Positions 16,451 to 25,726 are shown, counted from the stretch's first letter. The stretch is 33,327 bases of DNA from Fidelibacterota bacterium (GCA_947475365.1 CANJOI010000009.1:1-33327), one strand, 5' to 3'. Program-made: numbers and translations. Notes: generated by a model from the letters alone, not told the origin.

Positions 16451-16756
16451 CTATCGCTCTGGCCGTCCGAAGTCACGGTCCGACACCACACGGCCGTAGC
16501 GTTCGATAAAGGCCGTCCGGATGCGCGGGGTCCAGGCGGTGGCGGAGGCCTCGTCCAGCTCATCGGCCGCGATCACGGCCACGGCGAAATCGTCCGCTGT
16601 CACCGCCTTGCCCTCGCGGGTCAGTTCCCATCCGGTCAATCCGCCGCAGAAGCCCCAGATCACGCAGAGGTCGCCGAGCAGAATGTCGAGGTCGGCGGCG
16701 AGCGTATCGGCGCGCCGCTTGGTCCATTCCTTCTCCTGCTCCGGCATCTTGATCAT
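16451..16756 (-). CDS. Hypothetical protein (101 aa)
   Basis: I do not recognise a family. The N-terminal half is helical (EKEWTKRRADTLAADLDILLGDLCVIWGFCGGLTG) and the rest is mixed, with a charged C-terminus. No signal peptide is evident. Two possible starts exist (16756 and 16747) and neither has a strong ribosome-binding site, so the start is uncertain. Codon use with many GC-rich third positions supports a real gene. Confidence 0.55.
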   Translation of the reverse strand: MIKMPEQEKEWTKRRADTLAADLDILLGDLCVIWGFCGGLTGWELTREGKAVTADDFAVAVIAADELDEASATAWTPRIRTAFIERYGRVVSDRDFGRPER

Positions 16757-16945
16757 GGCGTTAGGTTCTCGCTGAGGTGGCTCAATGGTCAGGCTTATAC
16801 GCCAGCGGCCTGGGGCAATGGTGGTGTTCCGGCCGCTGACCGTTTGGCTGATCTGGACCGGGGCGGTGCGCCGGTCGCAGCCGGGAACCCCATAAACGGC
16901 GGAATATGATTTAATACCAATGATTTATGGCCCTCCCCCCGCGCC

Positions 16946-16973
16946 TTGACAGGGTTTTTTCCCAGTGTATTGT
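16946..16973 (+). promoter_or_regulatory. Probable rpmG promoter
   Basis: A consensus TTGACA (16946-16951) is followed after 16 bases by TATTGT (16968-16973), 53 bases before the rpmG start. This is the best sigma-70-type promoter on the plus strand in the window. Confidence 0.65.
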
Positions 16974-17025
16974 GCGCGGCTTCGCGGGGGTGTGCCTCCG
17001 TCCCAGGAATTCAGTGAGTTAAGCC

Positions 17026-17199
17026 ATGGCCAAACCAGCCACCATCCAGATCAAGTTGGAGAGCACCGCCGGTACCGGTTACTACTACGTGACCAAGAAG
17101 AACCCGCGCAGCCCCAACACCACCGAGAAGCTGGTGTTCAAGAAGTACGATCCGATCGCGCGCAAGCACGTGGAATTCAAAGAAGGCAAGATCAAGTAG
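17026..17199 (+). CDS. rpmG: 50S ribosomal protein L33
   Basis: This 57-residue ribosomal protein is too short for many gene callers. The sequence starts [18 protein letters not shown] and continues [18 protein letters not shown], then [19 protein letters not shown]. This is the Cys-free L33 form typical of Proteobacteria, lacking the zinc-binding CxxC pairs. It has its own promoter and a strong terminator and is monocistronic. In many Alphaproteobacteria rpmG follows divK and pleD; here divK is about 3 kb away on the opposite strand. Confidence 0.97.
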   Translation: MAKPATIQIKLESTAGTGYYYVTKKNPRSPNTTEKLVFKKYDPIARKHVEFKEGKIK

Positions 17200-17237
17200 G
17201 TTTGCCTCTTCCGTTTGCTTTAAAAGCCCGGAATTCT

Positions 17238-17268
17238 AAAAAGCCCGCCCTCACCGGTGGGCTTTTTT
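17238..17268 (+). terminator. Rho-independent terminator of rpmG
   Basis: AAAAGCCC is followed by a short loop region (containing CACCGGT) and GGGCTTTTTT. The GC stem plus T-run makes this the clearest intrinsic terminator in the window. Confidence 0.88.
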
Positions 17269-17293
17269 CATAGGCCCGGCCTATATTGCCCGC

Positions 17294-18619
17294 ATGATCC
17301 CAGCCGTCTATTTCCCCATCGAAATTCAGCACCGGGAGTTGCCGTCACGGCTCACGATCGCCGCGCACCTTCTCGCGCGAGGTTTCACCGTCGTCATCGG
17401 CAGCCATTGGTCGCTGATAACCGAGACGAATCAGAAGGCGCTGCCGCCGGCGCTGTACCTGTTCAAATCCGTCAACCGGATTCAGGGCAACGCCATGCAG
17501 TCCGTGGCCACCCACGGGCATATCGCGGCCGCCAACGACGAAGAAGCCCTCAACGCCGTGGGCGACAGCGGCTACGCCGTGGCGTTCAGCGAGAACGCCG
17601 CCGATGCCTGCGCCCTGTTCTTCGCCCAAAGCGAAACCCATCGCGCCGCCATCGCGCGCCGCTTCCCGCGCCTGGCGGATAAGATCCGCGTGAGCGGCAA
17701 TCCGCGCCTGGATATCATGCTGCCGCGAAATCGCGGCATGTTCGACACCGCCGACCCGCGCGCGGAAACGTGCAAACCGTACATCCTGTTCAACACCAAC
17801 TACGGCACCATCAACAGTGTCTGGAACGACCGCCAGGGCGTCGTGGCGGTGGCGGAAGCCGCCGGCGCGTTCGACGGCGAGGATCGCGCGGCCAAGATCG
17901 CCGAGTTCGATGCCATCGTGGCGTGGGAGAAAGCAAACTTTCAGGCCATGACCGCGCTGTTGGCCTGGTCGGTGGAGAATATCCGCGGCGTGAATTTCGT
18001 CGTGCGGCCCCATCCCGCCGAACGCGTACGCCATTGGGAGAAGATGCTGGCAAAGCTACCGGGCGCGCGGCTCATCGACCGTTCAGACCCGCACCCCTGG
18101 ATCGCCGCCGCGCACCTCGTTGTCCATACGGGCTGCACCACCGGGCTGGAGGCCGTGCTGCTGGGCCGTCCCGCGCTCAACCTTCTGCCGCATGATCACC
18201 CCACGTGCGACCGTATCGTCACCTATGCCAACCCGACGGTCCGGAGCTGGCAGGACGCCGCCCGGGCCATGACCGAGTTCCTTCAAAACGGCAACGGTCC
18301 GATCACCACCCACGATCCCTCCGCCGCCCTCGATACTTATCTGCCAAGCTACCGCGACAACGCCGCGGCTCGACTTATGGCTGATGGCTTGATCGACGAA
18401 TTGGCGCGGCACGGCGTGCGCGGCGGCGGGGCGGCGTTCGCGCTACGCGGGCCGTGGTTCGAGAAGCCGGTCAACGACCTGATGCGCCAGAAATACGACG
18501 TCAATGCCGGCGATATCCAAACCGGACTCGCAACCGCGGCGCGGCTCGCGGGAGTCGCATTCAGCGCCGAAATGGAAACGCTGGCCCCCGGTACATTTGT
18601 CCTCAAGCCCACCGGCTAA
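17294..18619 (+). CDS. Surface carbohydrate biosynthesis-type protein (paralogue 1)
   Basis: This 441-residue protein resembles the family annotated as surface carbohydrate biosynthesis proteins, with a GT-B-like layout related to capsule and CDP-glycerol-type transferases. Telling segments are VYFPIEIQHRELPSRLTIA at the start, the central [24 protein letters not shown], and the nucleotide-sugar-site-like [22 protein letters not shown]. It is probably cytoplasmic. The substrate is unknown. About half of its residues match the next gene, so the pair arose by tandem duplication. No ribosome-binding site is visible, but TATATT at 17282-17287 lies about seven bases before the ATG, so the mRNA might be leaderless. 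Confidence 0.85.
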   Translation: MIPAVYFPIEIQHRELPSRLTIAAHLLARGFTVVIGSHWSLITETNQKALPPALYLFKSVNRIQGNAMQSVATHGHIAAANDEEALNAVGDSGYAVAFSENAADACALFFAQSETHRAAIARRFPRLADKIRVSGNPRLDIMLPRNRGMFDTADPRAETCKPYILFNTNYGTINSVWNDRQGVVAVAEAAGAFDGEDRAAKIAEFDAIVAWEKANFQAMTALLAWSVENIRGVNFVVRPHPAERVRHWEKMLAKLPGARLIDRSDPHPWIAAAHLVVHTGCTTGLEAVLLGRPALNLLPHDHPTCDRIVTYANPTVRSWQDAARAMTEFLQNGNGPITTHDPSAALDTYLPSYRDNAAARLMADGLIDELARHGVRGGGAAFALRGPWFEKPVNDLMRQKYDVNAGDIQTGLATAARLAGVAFSAEMETLAPGTFVLKPTG

Positions 18620-18787
18620 GCCCTCCGCGCCACATTCCGCGTGAGCGCCGCCGGCCGCCCCACGCTGTAAAACATCGCGACCTGTGATACGGTCGCGCGT
18701 CGCACGTCATCCGGAGAGCCCGTCGTCTATCTGCCCGTCGAGGTCAAGCATCGCGAACTGCCCTCGCGCCTGACGATCGCGGCCCAT

Positions 18788-20047
18788 GTGCTGCAGGCGG
18801 GATACAGCGTGATCGTCGGCAATCACTGGTCGATGACCCACCCGCACAACATCCCCGTGCTGCCGCAGGGCCTGTACCTGTTCAAGACCGTCAACCGGCT
18901 TCAGGGCAATCTCATGGGGATGGCGCGCGGCGGCGGTCATACGGTGGCCGCCACCGACGAGGAAGTGCTCGTGTTCACCGATACACCCGGCTACATGCTG
19001 GTGTTCGCCGAGAACGCGGCCGCCGCCTGCGAGCTGTTCTTCGCCCAGAGCGAGGCCCATAAGCAGGCCGTTGAAACCGCCTACCCGCATCTCGCCGGCA
19101 AGGTGAAGGTGGTGGGCAATGTGCGCATCGACCTGCTGACGCCCAAGAACCGCACCGCCTTCGAGACCCATGACGACCGCGTGGCGCCCTTGCGCCCCTA
19201 TATTCTTTTCAACACCAACTACGGCACCATCAACAGCGTCTGGGGCAACGACCCGGAGCGCCTGCTCAGCATCGCCGCGGCCACCGGCATGTTCGACGGC
19301 GAAGACAAGATGAAGAAGTACGGCGAGTACAAGGCGGTGGTGGCGTGGGAGCAGGCCAACCTGCGCGCCATGACCGAGCTGCTGCAGTGGACCATCGCCA
19401 ATGTCCGCGGGCTCAACATCGTGCTGCGCCCGCACCCCGCCGAGAAGCCGGAGTACTGGCAGAACGTCATTCAGGGCGCGCCCAATGTGCACGTCATTCC
19501 GCGCTCGGACCCGCACCCGTGGATCATCGGCGCCAAGCTGGTGGTCCACACCGGCTGCACCACCGGGCTGGAAAGCGTGCTGCTGGACAAACCGGTCTTG
19601 AACCTCGCGCCCGCCGACCATCCCAACTGCGCCCAGATCGTGAGCGAAGCCAATGCGGTGGCGCGCACCGTGGAGGACGCGGCCCAGGCCATCACCATGT
19701 ACCTCTCGTCCCGCAGCGGCCCGATCACCACGCACGCCGAGCAAACGGCGGCGGCACTGCATAAGCATCTGCCGAGCTACCGCGACGAAGCGGCGGCGCG
19801 CCTGATCGCCCAGGCGCTGGCGGAGGAACTGGGCCGGCGCGGCGCCGTGCCTAAGCGCAACTACGCCCTGCAGTGGCGCGGGCGCTTCACGCCCATTGAG
19901 CGCGACGCCTGGCAGAAAGACAAATACATGTGCACCGGCAGCGAAATGCGCCGCGCGCTGCGCCATGCGGCCGAAACCGCCGGGGTGAATGTGAAAACCC
20001 GCCTGGGCGAGATCGGCGAAGGCCTGTTTATGGTGACGCCGGCTTAG
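18788..20047 (+). CDS. Surface carbohydrate biosynthesis-type protein (paralogue 2; start unclear)
   Basis: This is the tandem paralogue of the preceding gene, with the same landmarks: [25 protein letters not shown] and [22 protein letters not shown]. The first usable start codon is the GTG at 18788. However, the frame upstream from 18722 encodes VVYLPVEVKHRELPSRLTIA, which matches the N-terminus of paralogue 1, so the native protein should begin about 22 residues earlier. No ATG, GTG or TTG exists in that frame back to the stop at 18668, though GGAGAG sits at 18713-18718. A start-codon loss, a sequencing error or a non-standard start are all possible. The stop overlaps the convergent divK stop by four bases (20044-20047). 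Confidence 0.82.
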   Translation: MLQAGYSVIVGNHWSMTHPHNIPVLPQGLYLFKTVNRLQGNLMGMARGGGHTVAATDEEVLVFTDTPGYMLVFAENAAAACELFFAQSEAHKQAVETAYPHLAGKVKVVGNVRIDLLTPKNRTAFETHDDRVAPLRPYILFNTNYGTINSVWGNDPERLLSIAAATGMFDGEDKMKKYGEYKAVVAWEQANLRAMTELLQWTIANVRGLNIVLRPHPAEKPEYWQNVIQGAPNVHVIPRSDPHPWIIGAKLVVHTGCTTGLESVLLDKPVLNLAPADHPNCAQIVSEANAVARTVEDAAQAITMYLSSRSGPITTHAEQTAAALHKHLPSYRDEAAARLIAQALAEELGRRGAVPKRNYALQWRGRFTPIERDAWQKDKYMCTGSEMRRALRHAAETAGVNVKTRLGEIGEGLFMVTPA

Positions 20048-20424
20048 GCCGCGGCGCCCTGCTCCAGGAACCGCGACACGGTCTGCAAAAAGCTGGCGAC
20101 CGAGATTGGCTTGGCGATATAGCCGTCACACCCGCCGTTCCGGATCTTCTGCTCATCGCCCTTCATGGCGAAGGCGGTCACCGCCACCACCGGGATCGAG
20201 CGCAGGTCGTCGTCGGCCTTGAGCATCTTGGTGATCTCAAGGCCCGAGATTTCCGGCAGCTGGATGTCCATGAGGATCAGGTCGGGGCGGTTCTGGCGCG
20301 TGATCTCGACCACGGCGCGGCCATCCTTCACCTGTAATGTGGAATAGCCATGGGCTTCCAGCAGGTCGTTGAACAGCTTCATGTTCAACTCGTTGTCTTC
20401 AACAATGAGGATGGTCTTGGGCAT
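20044..20424 (-). CDS. divK: DivK, single-domain cell-cycle response regulator
   Basis: This 126-residue receiver matches DivK closely: [20 protein letters not shown], phosphoacceptor Asp53 in [25 protein letters not shown], and the C-terminal [13 protein letters not shown]. In Caulobacter and relatives, DivK is phosphorylated by DivJ and dephosphorylated by PleC, and acts through DivL and CckA to lower CtrA activity at the stalked pole. The start at 20424 is set by the family N-terminus; the open frame extends further upstream without support. In many relatives pleD follows divK; it does not here. It lies 119 bases downstream of purU on the same strand. Confidence 0.95.
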   Translation of the reverse strand: MPKTILIVEDNELNMKLFNDLLEAHGYSTLQVKDGRAVVEITRQNRPDLILMDIQLPEISGLEITKMLKADDDLRSIPVVAVTAFAMKGDEQKIRNGGCDGYIAKPISVASFLQTVSRFLEQGAAA

Positions 20425-20543
20425 CAGGTCTACCGGTTGCGCAAACCCTCCCGCGCGCCACGAGAAGGTTTCGAGTAAAATCAATCATACAGCAGGGACT
20501 TACGTTCAGCAAGCCGCAGGCGTTGCCCCGAGCTGTTGAAAAA

Positions 20544-21392
20544 TTACCGGAAAACCACGGTCTTACGGCCGTTCAGCAGCACCCTGCGCTCGGCGTGGTA
20601 CTTGACGGCGCGGGCCAGCACCATGTTCTCCAGGTCGCGGCCGGTGGCCACCAGATCGGCCACGGACTGGGTGTGGTCGACGCGTTCGACCGCCTGTTCG
20701 ATGATCGGGCCTTCATCGAGATCCGCCGTCACATAGTGCGCCGTGGCGCCGATGATCTTCACGCCGCGCGCATAGGCCTGCTGGTAGGGCTTGGCCCCCA
20801 TGAAGCTCGGCAGGAATGAGTGGTGAATGTTGATGCAGCGCCCGGCGAGATGGGCCGAGGCCTCGGCGCTCAGCACCTGCATATAGCGCGCGAGAACCAC
20901 GAAGTCGGCGCCTGTGTCGGCGACGAGCTTCAGCCACTGTTCTTCCTGCTGGCGCTTGGTGTCGGCGGTGACCGGCAGGTAGTGGAACGGGATCTTGTGC
21001 CATTCCACCAGCGCGCGGAAATCCTCGTGGTTCGAGAACACCGCGGCGATGTCGATATGCATCTGGCCGGCCTGCCAGCGGTGCAAAAGGTCGTTGAGGC
21101 AATGGCCCATCTTGGACACCGCGATCACCACCTTGGGCTTCTTCGCGGCCGGTACAATGGTCCAGTCCATCTTGAACTGCCCGGCGATGGCCTTGAAGCC
21201 GTCGGTGATGGCGTCGATCTCCAGGCTCTCGGGCGCGCGCGTGAACACCGCGCGCATGAAGAAGCGGCCGGTGGCCGGGTCGCCGTACTGGAAGCTCTCG
21301 TCGATGAAGCACTTGCGGTCGCGTAAGTACGAGGCGACCTCGGCGACGATCCCGGTGGCGTCCGGGCAGCTAATGGTCAGGATGTATTTCAT
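20544..21392 (-). CDS. purU: Formyltetrahydrofolate deformylase
   Basis: PurU hydrolyses 10-formyl-THF to formate and THF, balancing the one-carbon pool in the cytoplasm. An N-terminal ACT domain (about 1-85, starting ILTISCPDATGIVAEVASYL) is followed by the formyltransferase-fold catalytic domain. Catalytic-region motifs are INIHHSFLPSFMGAKPY and the Asp in TADLDEGPIIEQ. The length of 282 residues is typical of the family. The start codon is the first Met of the ACT domain. The nearby divK is on the same strand, but co-transcription is uncertain. Confidence 0.96.
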   Translation of the reverse strand: MKYILTISCPDATGIVAEVASYLRDRKCFIDESFQYGDPATGRFFMRAVFTRAPESLEIDAITDGFKAIAGQFKMDWTIVPAAKKPKVVIAVSKMGHCLNDLLHRWQAGQMHIDIAAVFSNHEDFRALVEWHKIPFHYLPVTADTKRQQEEQWLKLVADTGADFVVLARYMQVLSAEASAHLAGRCINIHHSFLPSFMGAKPYQQAYARGVKIIGATAHYVTADLDEGPIIEQAVERVDHTQSVADLVATGRDLENMVLARAVKYHAERRVLLNGRKTVVFR

Positions 21393-21547
21393 GGAACTCT
21401 TTACATGCGGGCCTTCCGCCCGCGCGGATTACCGGATTCCCTCGTAAAACGCTAGGGTTGGCTGCGGCCTGGGGAGCGGTTTGCCCCCCTGAGGGCCTTG
21501 GAATTCCTATATTCGGGTGGGTGCGGACCATACTAGAGTTACAGCCG

Positions 21548-24500
21548 ATGCGCGCATTCTGGCCCCTGGTCCCCCTCCTGCTCGCCACGCCGGCCGTGGC
21601 GGCCCCGCGCGATTTCGGCGCCCTGCCCGCCAGCGGGGTGGTCACCTTTCACAATACCTCCGACACCGCCGGGACCGCCGCCGTGCGCCTGCGCGGAGCC
21701 CAGGGCGCCACCTGGCGCGCCACCGTTCCCGCCCATGGCATAACCGCCATTGAGATCGGCGCCATCGACAACGGCGCGATCGCGGCGGGCGCGCGGGTCG
21801 GTGTCGAGGTGGACGCGGGCTTTAGCGGATATGCCCAGGCGCTGATACGCGACGCCGCCAGCGGCGTGATCATCAACCGCTCCGGCTGCGTCACCGACAG
21901 CGCGCCCGCGCTGCATACCGCCGCCGGCATCAAGGCAACGGCGGAGAGCCTCCTGCGCTTCGAGAGTTCCGGCGCGGGTGTGCAGACACCTGTGATGTCG
22001 GTCTACGACGCCGCCGGCACGTTCCTCGGCACCTGGACCGCGCCCGCCGTGGACCCGCGCGGGGCCGTGGTGGCGAGCGGCGCTGACCTCGCCGCCGCCC
22101 TGGCCTCGCCCGCGGCGCAGTTCACCGTCACGCTGTCGCCCGCGTTTCATGGACGCCTGGTGCATCAGCAAGCCTCGGCGCGCGGGCCTGTGGACCTCAC
22201 CGCCAAATGCGCGGTGGGCCCTGAGCCCGCCAAAACGGCATCGGCGCCAGCCACGCGCATCGAGCGCGCCGCGGCCGCCGTGCAGCCGCGCGACGACGAC
22301 ACCCTCGGCTACAACCTCCAGGGCACCAAGTGGGGCGACCCCGCCTTGGGCACGCCCGCCACCGTGCCCTACAGCTTCTTCGATCCCGCCGTGGGCGCGA
22401 GCTTCCCGCAGCCCAACGGATTCCCCTACGTCGACACCGCATTGCCGGCGCGCAACCGCTCCGCCATCCGCCAGGCGATCCATCTCTGGGAACAGGCCGC
22501 CAATATCCGCTATGTCGAGACCGACGACCGCGCGTCAAAACTGCGTGTCGGTTACGGCTATTGGGGATCGCAAGGCACCGCCGCCGCCAGTTTCCCCTGC
22601 GACCTTTGCACCAACTCCGGGCGCGCCATCGTCACCTTCGCGCGCGAGGTGTTCACCGGCACGCGCCGCGCCGAGCCCTACCTCCTGGATATCGCCGCCC
22701 ATGAGTTCGGCCATACCGTGGGCCTCAATCACGACCTGGTGCGGTCCTCGATCATGGGATTCGGTCAGCGCGCGCTGTCGCCGGTGCAGCTCAAGGGACT
22801 GACCGAGGGCGACATCGCCGGGGCGCGCGCGCTCTACGGCTCCAACCCCAATCCGCAAAAGATCATCGAGGACGACATCGAAGGCGGCGAGTTCACCGAC
22901 GCCATGCTGACCCCGGCATCACCCTTCGCCGGGCGCATCGAGACGCCCGCCGACGAGGACTGGTTCGTGGTCGCCCTGGTGCCGGGCAACGACTATGTCT
23001 TCACCGTGGAAACGCAAGAGGGCGAGACCGCGCCGCTCACGGCGCCCAAGCTGGAACTGCGCACCACGGAACTCTCCGCCTGCTGCAACTGGTCCAACGT
23101 GCTGCTCAGCAATACCGGTGCCAACGGCACGGCGTCGGTGGCCTTCACCCCCGCCTATCCCGGATATTACTGGCTAGCGGTGAAAGGCGCATCGGAGAGC
23201 GCCACGGGCCGCTACCTGGTGTCCATGCAGGAGACGGTTCATCCGCCGGTGGTGGTCTATTCCTACAGCGAGGGCGGCAGCGACGTCCCCGCCACGCTCG
23301 AGACCAGCGGCAGGCTCTCGCTCGCGAACGGCGTCGGGTACGACACCTCCACCAGCCTGGTGGCGCAGATGAACCAGGCCGGCGACGCGGACTGGTTCCG
23401 CTTCGAGGCCGAGGCCGGCAAAACCTATGCCTTCAGCCTCGCGGGCAGCCGCAGCTACACCACCGACGTCTTCCTCCAGCACCCGCGCCTGATCCTGCGC
23501 GACGACACCGGCAAGGAACTCGCGCGCGACGACACCGGCGGCGCCAACGGCATGCCGCTGATCACTTACACCGCCGCCACCGCGCGTACGCTGATCCTCG
23601 ACGTGCAATCCAGCGACCGCGGCGTCGGCGGCTATACCCTCTCGGTGAACGCAACGCCGCAGGGCGGCGCGCAGCTCACGGAAAGCCAATTTAGCCCGGC
23701 GGGAGATCTGCCCGCCTCCCTCGCCTCGCCCGCCGCCATCGGCGCGGGGCAAACCTTCAAGGGCGCCATCAGCGCCGCGGGCGATGCCGACTGGCTGCGC
23801 TTCCGCGCGGTTCAGAACCATATTTATATGGTCACGCTCAAAGGCGTGGACGGCGGCGGCACGTTGCCCGATCCGGTGCTGCGCCTGCGCGGGCCCGAAG
23901 GCCAGCTCTACGGCGTGCGCGACGACACCGCCGGCACTCACGACAGCGCGCTCTACCTGCACCAGATCTACGACCAGGACATGTGGCTGGAAGCCGCCGG
24001 GTTCGCGAATCAGACCGGCACCTACACCCTGGAAGTGACCGAGGTGCCCAAGGCCACCACCAATTTCGTCACCTACAACCCGGAATACGCGCCGCTGACC
24101 GGTGACATCGCCTCGCTGCCGCTCAACGGATCGACACCGGGCCTGTTGTTCCCCGGCGCCGACGGCAACGGCTACCGCGCCTTCCTCACCGCCGGGCACC
24201 TGTACCGCGTGACCGTGCCCGCGCGCGAACTTGGCGGCTTTACGGACGTGAACCTGCAGCTGCGCGATCCGGACGGCAATCTCGTGGGCGAAGCCACCGG
24301 CAAGGGCAGCGCCGCGGCCGACGTCGTGGCGCGCGCCACGGTGACAGGGATGTTCACCGTGCAGGTGCGTCCCGCCACCGTGGAAGCCAGCGGCACTTAC
24401 ACCCTTGAACTCAGCCTTGAGCAACCGGCCAACATCGCCGACGCCGCCACCACCGACCAGTCGCCCAACACGCTGTATTTCCGCAGAGGCCCCACGCTGA

Positions 24501-24832
24501 CGCCCGGCGCCACCATCACGGCGAAACTGGAAGGCCGCGACGACCGCGACGTGTTCCTGGTGCAGATCCCGGCCAACACCTGGTTCAAGGTTTCCACCGC
24601 CACGCCGGCGGGCTCCACGGCAACCATTCCGCCCAAGCTCTACACTCCGGGCCTGGAGAACGTCAGCGGCGCCCAACTGGCCGCGCGGCCCAACGGAGAG
24701 CTGGACCCCACGAACATGTATGTGCGCACGCCGGGCAATCAGCCCTTCAAGATCGTGCTCTACAACGACCGCGACCCCCAGCCCTTCGGCGACGGCCTCT
24801 ACACCGTCACCTTGCGGCAGGAAAACCCGTAA
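21548..24832 (+). CDS. Large secreted matrixin-like zinc metalloprotease with PPC-type repeats
   Basis: This 1094-residue protein starts with a signal peptide (LVPLLLATPAVAAP). Two copies of a ~100-residue beta-rich domain follow (about 20-115 and 115-225), related to the C-terminal domains of the secreted protein at 4975. The catalytic domain (about 255-435) has the metzincin zinc motif H385-E-x-x-H389-x-x-G-x-x-H395-D and a Met-turn at Met403 (SSIMGFG), placing it near matrixins. The remainder contains about five pre-peptidase C-terminal-like domains with ADWFRF/ADWLRF openings and GxYTLxV endings. The ATG at 21548 was chosen because it begins the signal peptide; an in-frame start at 21458 adds unlikely sequence. 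Likely role: extracellular proteolysis. Confidence 0.88.
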   Translation: MRAFWPLVPLLLATPAVAAPRDFGALPASGVVTFHNTSDTAGTAAVRLRGAQGATWRATVPAHGITAIEIGAIDNGAIAAGARVGVEVDAGFSGYAQALIRDAASGVIINRSGCVTDSAPALHTAAGIKATAESLLRFESSGAGVQTPVMSVYDAAGTFLGTWTAPAVDPRGAVVASGADLAAALASPAAQFTVTLSPAFHGRLVHQQASARGPVDLTAKCAVGPEPAKTASAPATRIERAAAAVQPRDDDTLGYNLQGTKWGDPALGTPATVPYSFFDPAVGASFPQPNGFPYVDTALPARNRSAIRQAIHLWEQAANIRYVETDDRASKLRVGYGYWGSQGTAAASFPCDLCTNSGRAIVTFAREVFTGTRRAEPYLLDIAAHEFGHTVGLNHDLVRSSIMGFGQRALSPVQLKGLTEGDIAGARALYGSNPNPQKIIEDDIEGGEFTDAMLTPASPFAGRIETPADEDWFVVALVPGNDYVFTVETQEGETAPLTAPKLELRTTELSACCNWSNVLLSNTGANGTASVAFTPAYPGYYWLAVKGASESATGRYLVSMQETVHPPVVVYSYSEGGSDVPATLETSGRLSLANGVGYDTSTSLVAQMNQAGDADWFRFEAEAGKTYAFSLAGSRSYTTDVFLQHPRLILRDDTGKELARDDTGGANGMPLITYTAATARTLILDVQSSDRGVGGYTLSVNATPQGGAQLTESQFSPAGDLPASLASPAAIGAGQTFKGAISAAGDADWLRFRAVQNHIYMVTLKGVDGGGTLPDPVLRLRGPEGQLYGVRDDTAGTHDSALYLHQIYDQDMWLEAAGFANQTGTYTLEVTEVPKATTNFVTYNPEYAPLTGDIASLPLNGSTPGLLFPGADGNGYRAFLTAGHLYRVTVPARELGGFTDVNLQLRDPDGNLVGEATGKGSAAADVVARATVTGMFTVQVRPATVEASGTYTLELSLEQPANIADAATTDQSPNTLYFRRGPTLTPGATITAKLEGRDDRDVFLVQIPANTWFKVSTATPAGSTATIPPKLYTPGLENVSGAQLAARPNGELDPTNMYVRTPGNQPFKIVLYNDRDPQPFGDGLYTVTLRQENP

Positions 24833-24884
24833 GCCACTGTTTTCGCGCGACACATACCGTTACAAAATTCGACTTTGGATAAAC

Positions 24885-24902
24885 CTGCCACGGGCAGTTT
24901 TT
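24885..24902 (+). terminator. Intrinsic terminator after the metalloprotease gene
   Basis: CTGCC, a three-base loop ACG, GGCAG and then TTTTT form a short but canonical terminator 52 bases after the stop codon. Confidence 0.75.
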
Positions 24903-24991
24903 CCACCGGCATTGCCTAGGCCCTGTCGCGGCATTTCATTACAGTTTGTGGTGGATAGACCGCCAGAAGGCGGCGCCCGGGGGTTTTCGTT

Positions 24992-25564
24992 ATGGCCGTT
25001 GGCAAGACCAGCGACTATCTGAGTCCGTTCAAGATTCTGGTGGCCGAGCCTAATGCGCTGATGTGCAGCGTCACACGCCAGTTGCTCACCATGCTGGGCG
25101 CGCGGCACATCTTCACGGTCAGCGACAGCGAAAGCGCGAAGTCCCATCTGCGGCAGGGCGACATCGATTTCGTCCTGTCCGAGTGGTACCTGTACACCGC
25201 CGACGGCATCGATTTGGTGCGCTGGCTGCGCGCGCAGAAGAGCGAAATCCGCTTCACGCCCTTCATCATGGTGACATCGCAGACGCGCCTGCAGAACGTT
25301 ATCCTGGCGCGCAATCTCGGCATCAACGAGTTCGTGGCCAAGCCGTTCTCGGCCAACTCGCTGATCATGCGCATCAAGGAAGTGATCGAGCGGCCGCGCA
25401 TGTTCGTCAGCTCGCGCAAATATTTCGGCCCGGACCGGCGCCGGCGCGCCAAACCCACGGAAGAAGGCGGCGACCGGCGCAAGAGCGAGTCCATGCTGCT
25501 GGACGGCCGCAGCCTCAACCAGGACCAGATCGACCGCATCGTCGCCGGCGACGGCATTCGCTAG
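24992..25564 (+). CDS. Atypical response regulator with Glu at the phosphoacceptor site
   Basis: This 190-residue protein has a receiver domain (about 12-130) and a short basic C-terminal extension with YFGPDRRRR. The residue at the usual phospho-Asp position is Glu64 (DFVLSEWYLYTADG), and the second acidic residue after strand 1 is Pro (VAEPN). The conserved Lys (FVAKPFS) and the Ser/Thr switch (VTSQT) are kept. It may therefore be a pseudo-receiver locked in, or controlled by, something other than Asp phosphorylation. The extension resembles that of the response regulator at 1579. The C-terminal part (LLDGRSLNQDQIDRIVAG) looks helical. It has its own upstream region after a terminator. Confidence 0.87.
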   Translation: MAVGKTSDYLSPFKILVAEPNALMCSVTRQLLTMLGARHIFTVSDSESAKSHLRQGDIDFVLSEWYLYTADGIDLVRWLRAQKSEIRFTPFIMVTSQTRLQNVILARNLGINEFVAKPFSANSLIMRIKEVIERPRMFVSSRKYFGPDRRRRAKPTEEGGDRRKSESMLLDGRSLNQDQIDRIVAGDGIR

Positions 25565-25567
25565 CGG

Positions 25568-25726
25568 TTACCGTGCGCCCGCGCGCGTCTTCCCGGGCCG
25601 CCCGCGCGGCGTTTTCGAAACCGCGCGCGCTTTCTTAGGCTTCGCCTTTTTTCGGGGGGCGGCTATTTGCGCCAGCGCCATCTCGATCATCAGCGCGCCC
25701 ACCGTCGCCGCCAGCAGCGCCTTCAT
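25568..25726 (-). CDS. Possible small membrane-anchored basic protein (52 aa)
   Basis: The frame begins MKALLAATVGALMIEMALAQ, a hydrophobic segment that could be a membrane helix or signal peptide. A Lys/Arg-rich tail with AAPRKKAKPKKARA follows. It lies 15 bases beyond the stop of the 142-aa membrane protein gene on the same strand, so it may be the last gene of that unit. No good ribosome-binding site is visible. The AGGC-TTC-GCCT-TTTTTT segment within it resembles a plus-strand terminator for the facing response regulator, an alternative explanation of the Lys-rich codons. Confidence 0.4.
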   Translation of the reverse strand: MKALLAATVGALMIEMALAQIAAPRKKAKPKKARAVSKTPRGRPGKTRAGAR

